The notes: generated by a model from the sequence alone, not told the origin. A stretch of DNA of 64,000 nucleotides from Diphasiastrum complanatum (GCA_029204225.1 CM055104.1:20925761-20989760); one strand, 5' to 3'; shown: positions 23,001 through 35,963, counted from the stretch's first letter. Program-made: numbers and translations.

Positions 23001-25200
23001 ATGTTTTGAAATCATATAGTCTCATACACAACTATAAAGCTAAGATAAATTATTTGGAAAAAATATCAAACTGTAATAAACATGATATTGAACTTGGCTA
23101 AGTCCATTGCCAGATGGATAAATATCAATAGACAAAACTGGTGAAGAAACAACTTTCCACCTCATGCTAATAATGGTGAGTCAAATGATTGGTTTCTATT
23201 TTGGTACAATAACAACAATTTTGTTTTAGTTTTGATAAAATGCTCTATAGGAAAGAAAACTAGTATCAAAAGCCCAATGACGAGAATGTGATGAACAATT
23301 TATATTTTGAATATTTGTGAGGTTAGTTTTGAATTGCAATTTGGTAAGAGAGCCATGTAATACATTGTGCTGTATTTAAAAAACTTTGGACGCCATTCTA
23401 ACCAATTGAGCCATTTGATTAGATAAGGTAGGCATGAAATGAGTTGTTTTATAATTAACTTTTCAAACAAACTTTAGGATTGGAGGTGATGAATTAGATT
23501 TTTAAATAGAGTAAGAAGTATTGTAATATGATATTTTATCCAAGCAATTTCATCGATGGTAGATTTTTTTGTTTATTTTTTAAATCAATTTTTTCTTTTG
23601 GCTGGGATTACATTCTAAATTATTATATCTTTTAGATGTTTTTGTTTTATTGAAGTGTTTATAGTTTGCAATTTTTGGTGAATTTCTTTTTGGGTGATTG
23701 TCAAAATAAAATTGAGTATATCTTTTTTCTGAAAGTTTTTCTTTTTTTGTATTGCAATATTCTTTTTGTAAGATTTTTGCTTGTCTTATGCGGATTCTGC
23801 TAGGTATTAGGCATTGTGTTTTGTATATGGATGTATTATATATATTTATTTTGTATTTTTTTTTGGCTTGTTGAGTTTCTTGCAGGAGGTGGAACATGTC
23901 TATAATCACTAGGGAGTTTGAAAGTTGTTTTCTTTGACAATCTTACATTAGGGGTTGTATCTTCGATATTGTTGTTGGTGTTAATGGTTGATTCATTTTT
24001 TTATATCAGAAGATATCATAGTCTGTTTATGTAGAATAAAATCAATTTTTTAGATTATATACAATGCGATTTAATAACACATAAGAAATATAGTCATTGC
24101 TTATAAATTTGTTTCTTTTTGATACATTGTTTTTGTTGTTGATTTAATGCTTATTGGTCCTCAACTTGTAACCCGCTCTCCAAATTGTAATTTCTAATTT
24201 GTGCTTGTTAATGATAGAAGTTGATGTTGTTTGTATTTCTTTTGGTAGAGGTAGCCTCGTGATATTGCAATGGCAATAAATGAGTTGTAGACTGTAAGAA
24301 TCTATTTGGAGAGGTTGAAGGTTACAAATTCTTAACAATCCATACTAATTTATGATACTAGTTTTATCAGATCAAAGTAAGGTTTGTGTATAGTTTGGTG
24401 CTCATTCATTCTTCATCAATATAAGGTCTAGTGTAGATAACAATCATCATGTTATGTATAGAATCTTGGTAGTTTATATGTCATAAACTTGCATTTTGTG
24501 AACAGTCTAATAGAAAGCTTATGCTAAATATAATCACAGCTTTAAGTGTTCTAATTGCCCAATAGGATCTTAAAAATTAATTCATACTCACAAAACAAGA
24601 GTACAGTCCACCAAAGAGATTAGAAATGGTTTGTGTGTGGTATTACTGAAAAATGGATTCAACGTGAAGTTTGGTTCTGAAATAGATGGAAAGAGCAATA
24701 TGATATTGCGAGTTCCTCAGGCGTCAAAGACAACCATCGTCTGATCAGAAGCGAAGGAGTCATAGACGTCCGTCTTCTGATCAAAGTGAGTAAACAAGCG
24801 CTATCAAACAACGATAAAGTGCATTCAATCACAACAAGCATTCATCTATGTTATACACAAATAGAAAAGCATGTTGCTGCTATATTACACTGAAGCACAA
24901 TAACATAGCAATTACAACCAAAATGACGGCGTAACTGAGAGGCTCAAATAATACGTCTCATGGACAACGTCAAGTAATCTGTGCTGGGATGATCTATTTA
25001 TAGATTGCATTCATGTATTAACTACATTAAATGTTTGTCACCTAATTAGGTAAGCCGTTGTACTTGGAAGTATATGGCTTTTGTGAGAACTATACATGGT
25101 ATATACGGTCAACGAATTAAAAATGTTGACGTGGATGAGGGCGCCAAAAATTCTCTCACTTTGCATTTTATGTAAAGTGGTTTTCTCTCACTTCGCAAAT
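20057..25200. other. AT-rich DNA, no gene recognised
   Basis: About 5 kb with only short random frames. A TATA-like motif on the minus strand (CTATAAATAG at about 25002-25013) might belong to an LTR of the Copia relic that follows, but I could not define LTR ends. Confidence 0.35.
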
Positions 25201-25389
25201 TTCAAAAAATTTTGAGAAGTGGCTGGGAACGTCCTTCGTTCAAAATAGACGACCTTCGTTTTTTCTCTCTCTTCGGGTTTTTCGCAAAAAAGTCGAAGGT
25301 GCCCTAAAACAGTTCAAGTCTTGAAGTAAATGACCTTCATGAATTTCTCTCTCTTCGCATTTTGCAAAAAAACCGAAGGTTCTGGGATT

Positions 25390-25692
25390 CAGTGACAATG
25401 AAATACAGCTCAAGTTGTCACACAGAATCGTGGTAGCATTGAACTGAGTGTGATGTAAGTCGTGAAGTAACAACCTGATCCATACAACTTCTTTTGAAGC
25501 TTGACATGCTGCGATGTACTCTGTCTCGATCGAAAAAAGCGCAATTGATTTCTGCTTCCTTGAGTTCCACGAAATTGGTCTCCCTACCAGAGAGAAACAG
25601 AATCCGAAGGTAGATTTTCTGGTAGAGACTGTTCCTCCCCAATCTGAGTAGGTCATGTGTTGGGTAGCGCCGTTGTCCAGGTACTAGCTATC
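25390..25692 (-). pseudogene. Protease motif fused to Copia RNase H
   Basis: The minus strand reads YLDNGATQHMT, which resembles the Copia aspartic protease active site (consensus D-S/T-G-A), and runs without a break into YSDWGGTVSTRKSTFGFC and ETEYIAACQASKEVVWIRLL, which are RNase H motifs. The junction is near 25648-25656. In intact elements these domains are separated by integrase and RT. A TAG stop sits just before the protease motif. Confidence 0.8.
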
Positions 25693-25821
25693 ACAGTCTT
25701 CATTGCTGCTGCTGTAAGCCATTAACAAGTGTGTATCGTGCTCCTTGAATTTCGCCGTGTTGGAGGAGTCTGGCTGTTGCTGCTGCTATTGCTTCTTTGT
25801 CTCATTGTAGATGTGGATGCG

Positions 25822-25863
25822 ACACTCCTTGATGTCGTGATTGGCTCTCTTGCAATATCTGCA
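25822..25863 (-). other. CCHC zinc knuckle of degenerate gag
   Basis: CRYCKRANHDIKEC on the minus strand matches CX2CX4HX4C. It is out of frame with the gag ORF ending near 26003. Confidence 0.8.
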
Positions 25864-26002
25864 GAAAAGCTTCTTGCTCGATCCACCATGCTCACCTTGA
25901 GTGTGAGGCTTCTGCTGTTGCTACTGCACTTGATTCTTGCCCTTGGAATAGTCTTCCTTCTTGGTGTACAGATCCATGGATTTGTCTTTGATAGACATGC
26001 TA

Positions 26003-26308
26003 CTAGTCTTTCTCCGCATTTCTTCTTGAAGTAGGTGACCAATCACCTTTTTGAAGAGTGAGGTTGGGTTGTGTGGAGATCATCACCACGAAGTGCTCAT
26101 ATGACTTTGGAAGAGAAGAAAGCAAGGTCATGACAGCATCATCATCTTGAATAGAACATCCTACAACTGATAACTGATCCAATAAAGACTTGAAGTTGTT
26201 GATGTGAGAAGTGATGGCAGTAGAATCGGACATGCTAAGAGTAAAGAACTTCCTTCTTAGATGTAATCTAGTGGTTACATAATGAGTCTCATAGAGATTT
26301 GATAACAA
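26003..26308 (-). pseudogene. Copia gag fragment
   Basis: A 101-codon minus-strand frame with the UBN2/gag-like pattern: TTRLHLRRKFFTLSMSDS, SHINNFKSLLDQLSVVG and VMTLLSSLPKSYEHF. It is similar to the gag at 32866-33357. The N-terminal part upstream (26309-26420) is broken by stops. Confidence 0.8.
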
Positions 26309-26429
26309 ATCTCAATGCATCCTTAGAGGTTTTGCATGTGGTAACATGGGATATTTGGGAGTCAACTAGATTGAGTGTGATGCATGCTAAGGCCTTTTGA
26401 TCTTTGATCTTCCATGCCTTTGCTTGATC

Positions 26430-26720
26430 ACCATCTTCTGGCTAAAATGGTTGAACTTTGAACTATGCCTAAGTATCGCATTTCGAGAAAATGCAAAAAA
26501 GGCGAAGCTGTTGCAAAATAGTTTAAACTGTTGAACTATGCTAGTTTTGCATTTCGGGAAATGCAAAAAAGACGAAACTGTTGAGAACATAGCTTATTTC
26601 TGCAGACTCTCACGACACTTGGAGTATTTTTGTAGACTGTCGTGAAAGTAATGTATTTCTGCAGACTTGTTCTAAATGCTAATTTCGTGGAAGTCCTTGA
26701 AGATGGCGAAGTCTTCAATG
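26430..26720. repeat. Imperfect tandem repeats with GCATTTCG/ATGCAAAAAAGGCGAA motifs
   Basis: Two units of roughly 75-80 bp (about 26446-26525 and 26526-26585) share a GTTGAACT...GCATTTCG(A/G)G...AAATGCAAAAAA(G/A)GCGAA pattern. They are followed by repeats of a TATTT(C/T)TGCAGACT theme. The region lies directly upstream of the Copia gag relic and may be LTR or leader. Confidence 0.5.
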
Positions 26721-27099
26721 ACTTCAAATTATTGAACTTAACATCTGACCTTGAAATTAAATTATGATAGGATTGTTTACCCTTTGTTGGAGATCAGCCG
26801 GAAGCCCATTGTAGACATTCTTCAAATAAATTGGCTGTCTGAGTTGTAATTCCAAGGAGACAACTGTGGGCTTAATTTCCAACATTTTGACATGTGTAAG
26901 ATTAGAGATTTGTGAAGGTATTTAAGGTCTAGCTGGTAGTTTAATGCTACATAGCATCACTGTGGATTACGAAGTGTCCCACTCTCTTGTAAGTAGCTTG
27001 ATGATGTTAGTAGATGATGCTTTTTTTAATTGTGCAATTGATTTGTAATAGAATTATGCATTTCACAAGCTATACAACATGGTATAAAGTATATCATAA
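26721..27099. other. No gene recognised
   Basis: Possible LTR remains of the adjacent Copia relic. No boundary was found. Confidence 0.3.
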
Positions 27100-28005
27100 A
27101 CAAGTAACAATCATTTTATTTTTTCTATTTTAGGTCTTTGTTTATGAGAGTGTTTTTCCAACTTATTTTGCATTGTATCAAAACTTTTCTAAAAAGAAGA
27201 CTAAGTTTTTTACATACAAAAAGTACTATATGACCAAAGAAACATGGCTCACAATTTTTTTTTTTTTCAATTTAAAATTATGTAGAGATAGATTTGTGCA
27301 TCTAAAGTTACCCATGTAAAGTGCTGAAAAGTATTGAAAATTATCGAAAGGTGCTAGAAAGTTTTTGCTCTTTTGAAGGTGCTTTTTACAACCCTGGCTG
27401 TCTACTTTCAAAAATCTTTTATGACCATTGAAACATATTTACAAAAAAAAAAACTTAAATTTGAAGTCCTATAGAGATATATACGTGCACCTAAAGTTAC
27501 TTATGTGAAGCGTTGAAAATTGAATTTTTTGGGGGCAAATTGCCATCAATTGAGAGAAATTTCTTTTTTAGTCTTCCAATAACACAATGAAGAGTCAAGT
27601 CTAGTTCCACATACAATTGAAACATTGAAATTTAAATAATTTGATGGCATGTTATGTCTTGTCAAGTGACCAAAGTTTTATGCACACTTTTGTGCGCACG
27701 CGCATAAAAATGTGTTGAAAACAACTCGTGTTAACCCATGTTAAGATATGAAAGGTCTTTGTTTGCTAGAGATAAAAACCCATTGGAGAATTTTTTTTAG
27801 ATCTTTTTTTAAAGTAGCTTATGTGCAAAGTATATATATTAGAATACTAATTTTTTTTTTCAAATAATTTATAGCAAAATCAACAGCAGATTTTCAATAT
27901 TTATATATACCAAGAAACAATCATTTTATTTTTTCTATTTTGGGTCTTTGTTTATAAGAGTGTTTTTTCAACCTTATTTTGCATTGTTATCAAAACTTTT
28001 CTAAT
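27100..28005. repeat. Pair of direct repeats about 95 bp long, 810 bp apart
   Basis: The segment at about 27105-27195 (ACAATCATTTTATTTTTTCT, then GGTCTTTGTTTAT(G/A)AGAGTG) recurs with few changes at about 27914-28005. A second pair lies inside (about 27228-27345 and 27420-27520), each with a GACCA(A/T)(A/T)GAAACAT start, an A/T run, and CTAAAGTTAC. The origin is unknown. Confidence 0.65.
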
Positions 28006-28956
28006 CACAAGTGTAGAAAATGAATGATAATTTGATCATTATGTTAGTATTTAAAATAAAAAACTTAGATCATAATAAGCATGAATAAGAGAAACAATAG
28101 AGCAAGACAAAAAAGGTGTGATAGATTGCGGATGATTAATGCTAACAAATAAAGCAATTGTACTCTGATTGTAGCAAAACATGAAAGTAGCTTGTAACTT
28201 ACTAAGATTAATGTTCGACAATAGACACCTTAAATAGATAATTTTTGTCTCTATAGAAGCAAAAACAAATATAGATAGATGTGTAGATTGTAAATTAAAC
28301 TAATGCAATCTTGATGTTAGTAAGAGTGATTTAAAAAAAAAAAATCTTCTGCAGTGAAAAACCAAGAGTAACCAAAAAGTATACTATTACATTTTCAAAT
28401 CACAAAGAAAACGTACAACACCTTTTGAAACAAGTTCTCTTCTTTTACTTTATCACTTACAAGCTCTTCATATAAGAACTAATATACTTGAAAGCGAAAG
28501 CGATAGAGAAAGAGAAAGTGAAAGCAAAAGCAAAAGCAAGATTGAGATCAAAATTGAAAATGTGAAATTTCAAGAAGAAAGGCATAATCTTCATTTTATA
28601 AAATTTTGGAAAGACAATTGCCACTTCGCATTGGCTTTAAGCCAAAATTACTAATATAACAACTAACAACTAAAATTCAAACAAAGACACTTCAATGAAA
28701 CAATATAAGAAGAAACAAATTTCATTTTTAATTTATGATTTAATATCTCAATGATTGACTTCCTTTGTTAAAATCTAAGAAATTTTTAAACTACTTGTTT
28801 TGTCAAATATCTACCAAAATTTAAAGAAATAAATGTGGCCAAGTCACAAACAAAATAAACTTCAAGATATCTCTCTTCTCAAATTAAATATTTGAAAGTT
28901 TATAATTGAGCGTTCATCAATATTCACATTGATTACGTTAATTTCATATATATTAC
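28006..28956. other. AT-rich DNA, no gene recognised
   Basis: It contains a short purine hexamer array, (GAAAGC)n-like, at about 28490-28545. No domains were seen. Confidence 0.35.
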
Positions 28957-29045
28957 GCATTTGTGGGAGGAGAAACGTGTTTCTGAGAGGACGCATTTCA
29001 GAAACCGCATTTATGAGAAATGCGTTTCTCCTCTCAGAAACGCGA
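28957..29045. repeat. GC-rich foldback (imperfect inverted repeat)
   Basis: TTTCTGAGAGGA near 28980 pairs with TCCTCTCAGAAA near 29030, and CGCATTT(A)...AAATGCG pairs within the loop. The block stands out because the surroundings are AT-rich. Confidence 0.6.
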
Positions 29046-29274
29046 TTAAAAAAAAAAAAACAGTTTATACAAAAAATTGGTTCCTCTTCACGGCTAGAAT
29101 CGCGCTAGTCGTGGAGGAGGTAAATTTTTTTATGCGAGGTTGAGCTTACTGAGGGGGATGTGGCTACACACCATGGCACATGAGTCTGTAGATGGAGATG
29201 CTTGCATTGTGGTGGTCTCTTCACAGGATCACTTACCAGAGTTAGGGCTCACTTACTGAGGGTCAGAGGGCCGG

Positions 29275-32200
29275 GTGGGTGGGCATTGGGCATATCTGAT
29301 TGCCCCAAAAATTTTGATGAGGAGAGGTAGATGTTGTCTATTATGTACGAGCACGATGGTGCATCATAGACAGGGACAGGGACAAGGAGCAGGAGCAACT
29401 GTAGGTTCACAGAACGGGTGCACAAGTAGGCAGACATGGCCTACTCCGGGTGGAGAGCCTAGTACAACACATTCTAGTCAGGGTTTAGGTGCAGTGCATG
29501 GTCCAGACGAGGCCACTCTAGTTCCACCCATAGCAGCAGAGCTTAATACAGAGGGGAGAGCATCACATGAGCAGGTTGGATCAGCGGCAACGGGTCCTTC
29601 TCATCCCTCCTCTTCTTCGATGACAGATGTAGCACATGCTTCGCAGGTCCTCCTAGAGAGAGTGATACACCCACAGATCAACCATCCAGTTCATGTGTTA
29701 GACCACAAGCGCCATGTACACAGTAGAGAGAGGTTAGGCCCAGACAACAGACCCTTGATCGATGCGGGTGGCTATTGCTGACACTTGGGTGTTCAGAGAG
29801 TTTTGCGCATAGATGGCAACCGTGGATGCTACATGGACACCTCCCAAATGAGAGGTATTGCAAGGTAGGATGCTTCGTCAGGAGGAAGAGACCATCACGC
29901 GAGAACTGAGTATTCACTCAGCTTGGCAGATGTAAGTACTTTGTTTTCATAAATCCATTACATGCATTTAGGGTTTATTCGTGGCACAATTTTTGCATGT
30001 GGCTAATGGGTGTTTTGTGGCAGGTATGGATGTACGATATTGAGTGATGGATGGACCAACATTCGTCAGCGATCCATCATCAATGTCTTGGTTTCTTGCG
30101 GGCTTGGCACAATATTCCTACATGGCATGGATGCCACTCGAGGTGGTGACACCATCACAGTCGATTTCATATGGGAGGTTATTAGAGATGTTATTGTTGA
30201 CATTGGGGTGGAGCATGTGGTTCAGGTTGTCACGGACAACGCTTTGAACTGCAAGCAGATGTGAGAGATTATGACGAGGGAGCATTCCAGCATTGTGTGG
30301 ACACCCTATGCTGCACATTGCATAGACTTGTTCATCCATGACTTGTGTGCACTTCCATGGATTAGAGAGGTATTGGTTTCTCCATTTGTTATGCTATCTT
30401 GATTGACGCCTACTCCATGCTGCTAAACACATCTCAACTACCGTCTAAGTCTTTTACTAGATGTCTGTGTTGTAGGTCACTTCAACGGCCATGCGCCTGG
30501 TCACTTTTGTGCTGGCCCTATTCCGCACCTTCTCGCACCTAAACCTGAAGAAGCCAACACCCACATGCTTTACTTGTTACTTCTTGGTGCTAGAGCGATT
30601 GGTAGTAGTGAAGGACGCATTGCGGCAGATGGTTTTCAGCGAGGCCTTCCGAGAGTTCATGGACATCCCACATGCGGCATTTTTCTAGTCCGCAGTGTTC
30701 AGTGATGAGTTCTGGACACGTGCTGAGGAAATTACTGGGGTCCTTCTACGTATTTTCAAAGTGCTGTGCCTGGTAGATCGTGAAGGGTGCACTCTTGGCC
30801 TCATTTACGAGTTCATGGACCGCATCGGCGAGGGGATTCTAACGTCAGCCTTGGACAAGCACATGTATCACTCTTCAGTGTCTAGTTTGTTGTTTCTCAC
30901 TCAAGTCTAATGCATTTTTTTTATGCTATGGTTACTAGATTGTTGTAATTTGTCTGCTGCAGGAGGCGCGAGATCTCACGTATCAGGGAGGCCAGATGGG
31001 ACTGCTTCCACCGACCCATCCACGTCGTAGCTCACATATTGCATCCCTTGTGGTGTGAGACTCAAGATCGAGAAGATCAAGAGCTGCACCGGGGATGGGT
31101 GGAGTGCACGGAGTGCATATGGCCTAGACCAGGTACGTGTGATAAATTTCTTGGTAGCCTAAATACTGCAGTAGTGATTGTATTGTGCTCATTGCTAGTG
31201 TGTGAATCCGAAGAGACTTACACGTGCCATGTTTTTTCTTCTGCCAACAGGTCTAATGCTCGCTAACATTGCACGCCAGCTGCTCATCTTTGAGCGCTAC
31301 TTGTTTCCTTTCGACGGAGAGTAGAGTCAGCGGAGGGAGGATCAGCTGAGGCCCGTTACATGGTGGGGCTACCAGGGCGCATCACAGGTGACTTGCGACA
31401 AGTGGCCGAGAGAGTCCTTGCACAGGACTGTTCAGTAGGAGCTTGCGAGCGGAATTGGAGCACTTGGGCTTTGTATAACACGCAAAAGAGAAACAGGTTA
31501 TCCATCGAGTAGTGTAGGTAGTTGGTGTTTGTGAACACCAACGGCCGTATGTTGAGGTGCACATGAGGAGGGGGCCAGATGTTCGTGGTGAGTCACATCA
31601 TTACCCCCTGTTTTTTGCTATGCTTTGACGAATTGAATTGCTTTTGAATTATGCAATAAATTGTAAAATACCTGCCTGACAACAATGTATTGTTTTTGGT
31701 TGCAGGTGAATCTTGACACTTGCTTGGTGGATTTGGTAGCTGCTACTCCTCGTGCACCACTCACGCAGGAGGAGATGGATGATGAGATCTGTAGAGAGTT
31801 CTATAGATAGGCACAGGCTGATGCACGGGCTTTACGGCATTCGAGGGGGGCAAACAGACAAAGGGATAGTCTTGAGGAGGGGGTGACGAGGGCTTGGAGG
31901 GTGGAGAGGAGCTCGAGAATGACTATCAGGTGGAGGAAGAGTGGGTTGAGGGGGATACGGAGGAGGATGAGGAGATGGGGGTGGAGGCACAGAGGATGAC
32001 CTCGTTGACCTGCTGGTGGACCCTGATGAGAAGACAGAAGAGGAGCCAGCCATTCCTACACGCAGGCCTAGAGGGAGACTTAGAGGTTCTGGTAGGGGGG
32101 GACTGAGTTCACTTTTTCTAGACAAGATTGGAGCATCATAGGCAGCCGTCGGCCAGCAAGCATCATCATAGTGGGTAGGGCCATCCCAGAGCATAGGATC

Positions 32201-32460
32201 ATAGCCACCTGATACACAGACATGTAGGGATAGACACAGGAGTGGGGGCAGACAGAGGGGGGGCAAAGGAGTGGAGAGAGACAGAGGCAGAGGAAGAGGC
32301 AGAGGTAGGGGGAGGATCCAGAACTAGAGCACACAGTAGAGCAAAGGCCAAACCACGAGATATGGCTCCCTCCAATCCTGATTCATCTGCAGACCCTTGG
32401 AATCTGCAGTCAGCCACAAATTCAAATGATGATTCCTACCACGACTCTGACAAATCTTAG
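29275..32460 (+). pseudogene. Degenerate hAT-type transposase gene with introns
   Basis: Domains are in hAT order. A proline/serine-rich N-terminal region (29275-29780) is followed by a segment around 29760-29935 (FREFCAQMATVDAT in one frame). Next is a DUF659-type block (30024-30264: ILSDGWTNIRQRSIINVLVS and VEHVVQVVTDNALNC), then WTPYAAHCIDLFIHDL, which fits the hAT catalytic-core pattern. Further blocks at 30480-30870 include FWTRAEEITGVLLRIFKVL and YEFMDRIGEG. A CERNWSTW motif at 31444-31467 is the signature of the C-terminal hAT dimerisation region. GT/AG introns lie at about 29935-30023 and 30370-30477. There are many stops (TGA after CKQM, TAG at 30688). The tail 31840-32460 is low-complexity Arg/Glu/Gly-rich. 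No terminal inverted repeats were found. Confidence 0.8.
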
Positions 32461-32585
32461 TTGTGTAGTTTTCATTACGTTCATGAAACATCATTGTACC
32501 TCATTTTGGTGCCATGTGGCCCGATATTATATATTATAATGATCCTATTCATAGCAGTGTAATGATTCAATACTGTTCTTTGGGG

Positions 32586-32858
<273 letters not shown>

Positions 32859-32865
32859 TGAAAAA

Positions 32866-33357
32866 CAATTCCATATGGTTGGAAAATGTTTTCGTACGGT
32901 TCAAGACGATGCAGTATGGTAACTGGTTCAGAATATTAGCATGGTTTTTGTTTTGGTGTTGCAAGAGATTTTTGGACTGGGTAATGTGACTTTGAAGAGA
33001 ATCACTATTCGTCATCTTGAGTGTGAAGAATTTTCTTTGTAGATGTAACTTGGTAGTTACGTCTCTCACATCATATAGTAACCTCAGGATGTCCGAAAAT
33101 TCTTTGGAAGTTTTGGCTTCAACTATGTGGCCAATCTGAGTATCTGATATATTGAGGATAATAAGCGCAAAAGCTTTCCCATCCTTTGATTTCCACTTTG
33201 ATTTGTCTGTGTCATCTTTAGGCTTCACTTTGATACCTGTAACAACATCCAACAACTCGTTGGCAATTAGCAAGGTCTTCATCTTAAATTTCCACAAATG
33301 ATAATTGGATCCATTCAGCTTGTCTCCGATAAGACTGGCTTTACTTTGAGAATCCAT
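32866..33357 (-). pseudogene. Copia gag, 3' truncated
   Basis: It starts MDSQSKASLIGDKLNGSNYH, then LWKFKMKTLLIANELLDVV (the DUF4219/UBN2-type gag opening), then DVTTKLHLQRKFFTLKMTN. After about residue 130 the similarity fades and the frame runs into the microsatellite. The start codon is clear. It is homologous to the gag relic at 26003-26308. Confidence 0.85.
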
Positions 33358-33568
33358 CTAGAACTTTAGTCTGTCGATTGTGTCGATGACGTTAAGAGAG
33401 AGATACCATGCTACGCTACAATTGGAAATCAATTATCTGATACTGAAACTGATGCTATAAATTGAAGAAGATGATATCAATTTGATATCACGATAGATAT
33501 CAAGTATTAGAGCTCTAGTATAACAGATTGCTCTAATATCATAAAGGTAATAACAAATTAAAGAATTA

Positions 33569-33580
33569 GCTCTGATACCA
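33569..33580 (-). other. Primer-binding site (reverse), initiator tRNA-Met type
   Basis: The plus strand reads GCTCTGATACCA, i.e. TGGTATCAGAGC on the element's sense strand, abutting the LTR end. Confidence 0.9.
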
Positions 33581-34509
33581 TGCTGGAAAGATGTGATGAG
33601 ATGAGAGAGAAAATAATTTGACAAAGTCGAAATAGGTGAGTGCGGTGGAAGAAACCTTCTTTCTTGTGCATGACTACGCCTATCAATATTGAACAAAAAG
33701 TAGTGACAATTCAATCTTTAACAACTAAATTTGAAATCATAGCACTTAAGTAATTACGTAGTCAAACATAAAGCATTGAATTATTAGACAAATCATAAGA
33801 GATTATTAGTTACAAAAGAAAGATGCATGCATATTGATATGATATTGAACGCGATAAAAGATAGATTGATTCAGTGACAGAAACAAATCAGAATGGAAAT
33901 GAGCACAAGGAAATTGCTGATTAAAGCCCCATGCTTTGAGCTATCTCTGAGTAACTGTAACTTTGTCTGAATTAAGCACTTTCGCTAATAGTAGTAAGCA
34001 CAATAGCAAACTTTAAATCAACTCTAAAGAACTGATCTAGAATGCTCAAGTGTGTTCAAGCTTGAAAGCTTGAGAGAAATGCTAACTATGTTTCATTATC
34101 AATTGCTTGCTAATAATCTTTCAACGTAGAAGTATGAACAACTATTTATACTAAGATTTAGGTCATCAACCGCGACATCAAGTTGGCTTTGGCACTTGTC
34201 CAGTTAAGACTTCCCGAAAATTCACTTGCTGATAATTAATACAAGTCAGTGACTTTAATTCAAAACTGAACATTAATTACCTCTTTGTATAAATGAATTG
34301 TTTTTTGCGATAGTCGAAAATGCAATAGCTGAAAAATACGAAAAATACAAAGGACCAGAAGTGGCCGAAGTGACAATAACCACCTATAAACCATTTCTGA
34401 GTAGGTTTGTAGACTGTGTGTAAAAACATGAAGAAAATTGTAGATCTAGATGATTAATTGGATGAAGATTAAAAGTCGATTAGTCGATTAGTAGCAGAAT
34501 AATCCAACA
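33581..34509 (-). repeat. 5' LTR of reverse Copia element
   Basis: 929 bp; on its own sense strand it starts TGTTGGATTATTC and ends CTTTCCAGCA. A TATA-like box (AGTATAAATAG, minus strand) lies at about 34143-34153. The matching 3' LTR and target duplication are absent. Confidence 0.8.
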
Positions 34510-35945
34510 CCCAATCCATACGTTCAGTCTCATCTTGGTTGTAAAACCAATCTTGTGCCGCTCCCATTAAGGAAATAGCTTAAGTTTATCTTGTGGAAAA
34601 ACTTCTCCATAAGCCTCACACGATTCAGCAAAATTTTTGAGAAATCTAATTGGATCAGATAACTCATTATACTTTGGCAACTCTAGACGAGGTGTTTTTT
34701 TAACAATACCTTGTGGAACAATAATCAGAGGATTGGGTAGTTTATTATCTGAATCAAAAGATCTTTCAAATTACTTCAGAACAATGAGATTGGATCTAGA
34801 TTTTTCAACTAATCCCTACGTTTGATCAGATCTATAAAACAACTTATATCACTTGACAATAATCGGATTTTGATTTTGGAAAAAGATCTTGATTAAGCGA
34901 TCAACACTTTAGAAATATGAATTTATCAGAATCAATGACAAAATGTAACAAAATCTTCTGGAAATTTGACAATAGCTAGATCTGATAGATCAAAACTCAA
35001 AAATAGTACTGACGAAGGTTCCCTAGGCGAAGGTTGACTTGGTGAGGCTTCTTTCAATACTATTTTGGAAAAAAAATCGCCGATCTTGTTATTTTCAAAA
35101 AATCTAATAAAACTAACCTTCGCTTGACTGACAGTTGATATAATCTGATAATGATGTTGCTAGGGTAGAACTGGTGAAGGTTATTTTTTGATGAACAATA
35201 ACTTTTCATAGCTTGGCGAGGATTAAGATAGACTTTTTAGATAATCCAAATATAACTAACCTTTGTCGAACTAAAAAATGATGGATTGTTATATTGAAAA
35301 ACCTCAGACAAATCGGCGAAGGATCAAGAGTGATACTGTTATTTTTGCAAACAAGAATATTTTTTTTTTACAAAAATAGCTCAATATAACAACTGACCTT
35401 GACTTATTGTTCGACCAACTTATTGATTACCAAAAAATAGTAAGATGGACTAACTGTGACTCTAGTGAAGGTTCGACGAAGATTCCTCTCAGAGAACTAA
35501 AATTCTTGCAGAAAGGTGTTCAATTTTCTACAAAAGGTTACCAACAACTAGTGGAACGGTCTCTCTAGCCTTCTATTTTTGAGATTAACCTTCACCGACC
35601 TTGGCTATAGATACATCTGAGTCAGATCTAGGTACAGAAAGTTATCAATGAATGATGAAGATTATGCTCTTTTTGTTACCAAAATGGCAACAATGAATGA
35701 TTTTTATTGATTCCTCTGATTTTTTCAGATCCAAGTGGATCTTAGGAAAGTTGATTTGTCTGGATTCTCTACTTAATAATCAAAATAAATTTTAAGCAAA
35801 AAAATCCATACAAATCAAGCAAAATCTCTCCCAAAATAACCCTAAAATGTAGTTTTATCACTATTATGCAAGACAAGATGCCTAAATGCAAGCTAACATC
35901 CAAGCATGGATCAGAACATGCTGAAAAATGAAAAATTGGCATAGC
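34510..35945. other. Noncoding region with dispersed CGAAGGTT motifs
   Basis: No gene was recognised. The octamer CGAAGGTT or close variants on both strands recur at about 35013, 35030, 35117, 35175, 35310, 35465 and 35590. A similar cluster lies at 36520-36840, on the other side of the Gypsy integrase fragment. It is probably noncoding sequence of a Gypsy element. Confidence 0.45.
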
Positions 35946-35963
35946 TCCCTGACAATGGCACCA
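35946..35963 (-). other. Possible tRNA-Asp-type primer-binding site (reverse)
   Basis: On the minus strand this reads TGGTGCCATTGTCAGGGA, close to the primer-binding site of Athila/Tat Gypsy elements (TGGCGCC...GGGGA). No LTR boundary can be confirmed beside it. Confidence 0.3.

Larger units (their letters stand above)
25240..26420 (-). mobile_element. Copia relic with internal deletion (gag, protease motif, RNase H)
   Basis: Read on the minus strand, a gag segment (26308 down to about 25870; RLHLRRKFFTLSMSDS and LLSSLPKSYEHFV) is followed by a CCHC knuckle, a protease-like motif, and then directly RNase H. Integrase and reverse transcriptase are missing. Several frameshifts and stops are present. 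No LTR pair was identified. Confidence 0.8.

Noticed and set aside
29678-32460. Minus-strand frames (for example 31832-32266, Pro/Ser/Leu-rich) overlapping the hAT remnant
   Set aside because: Shadows of the GC-rich plus-strand coding region; no domain, and the plus strand carries the hAT motifs.
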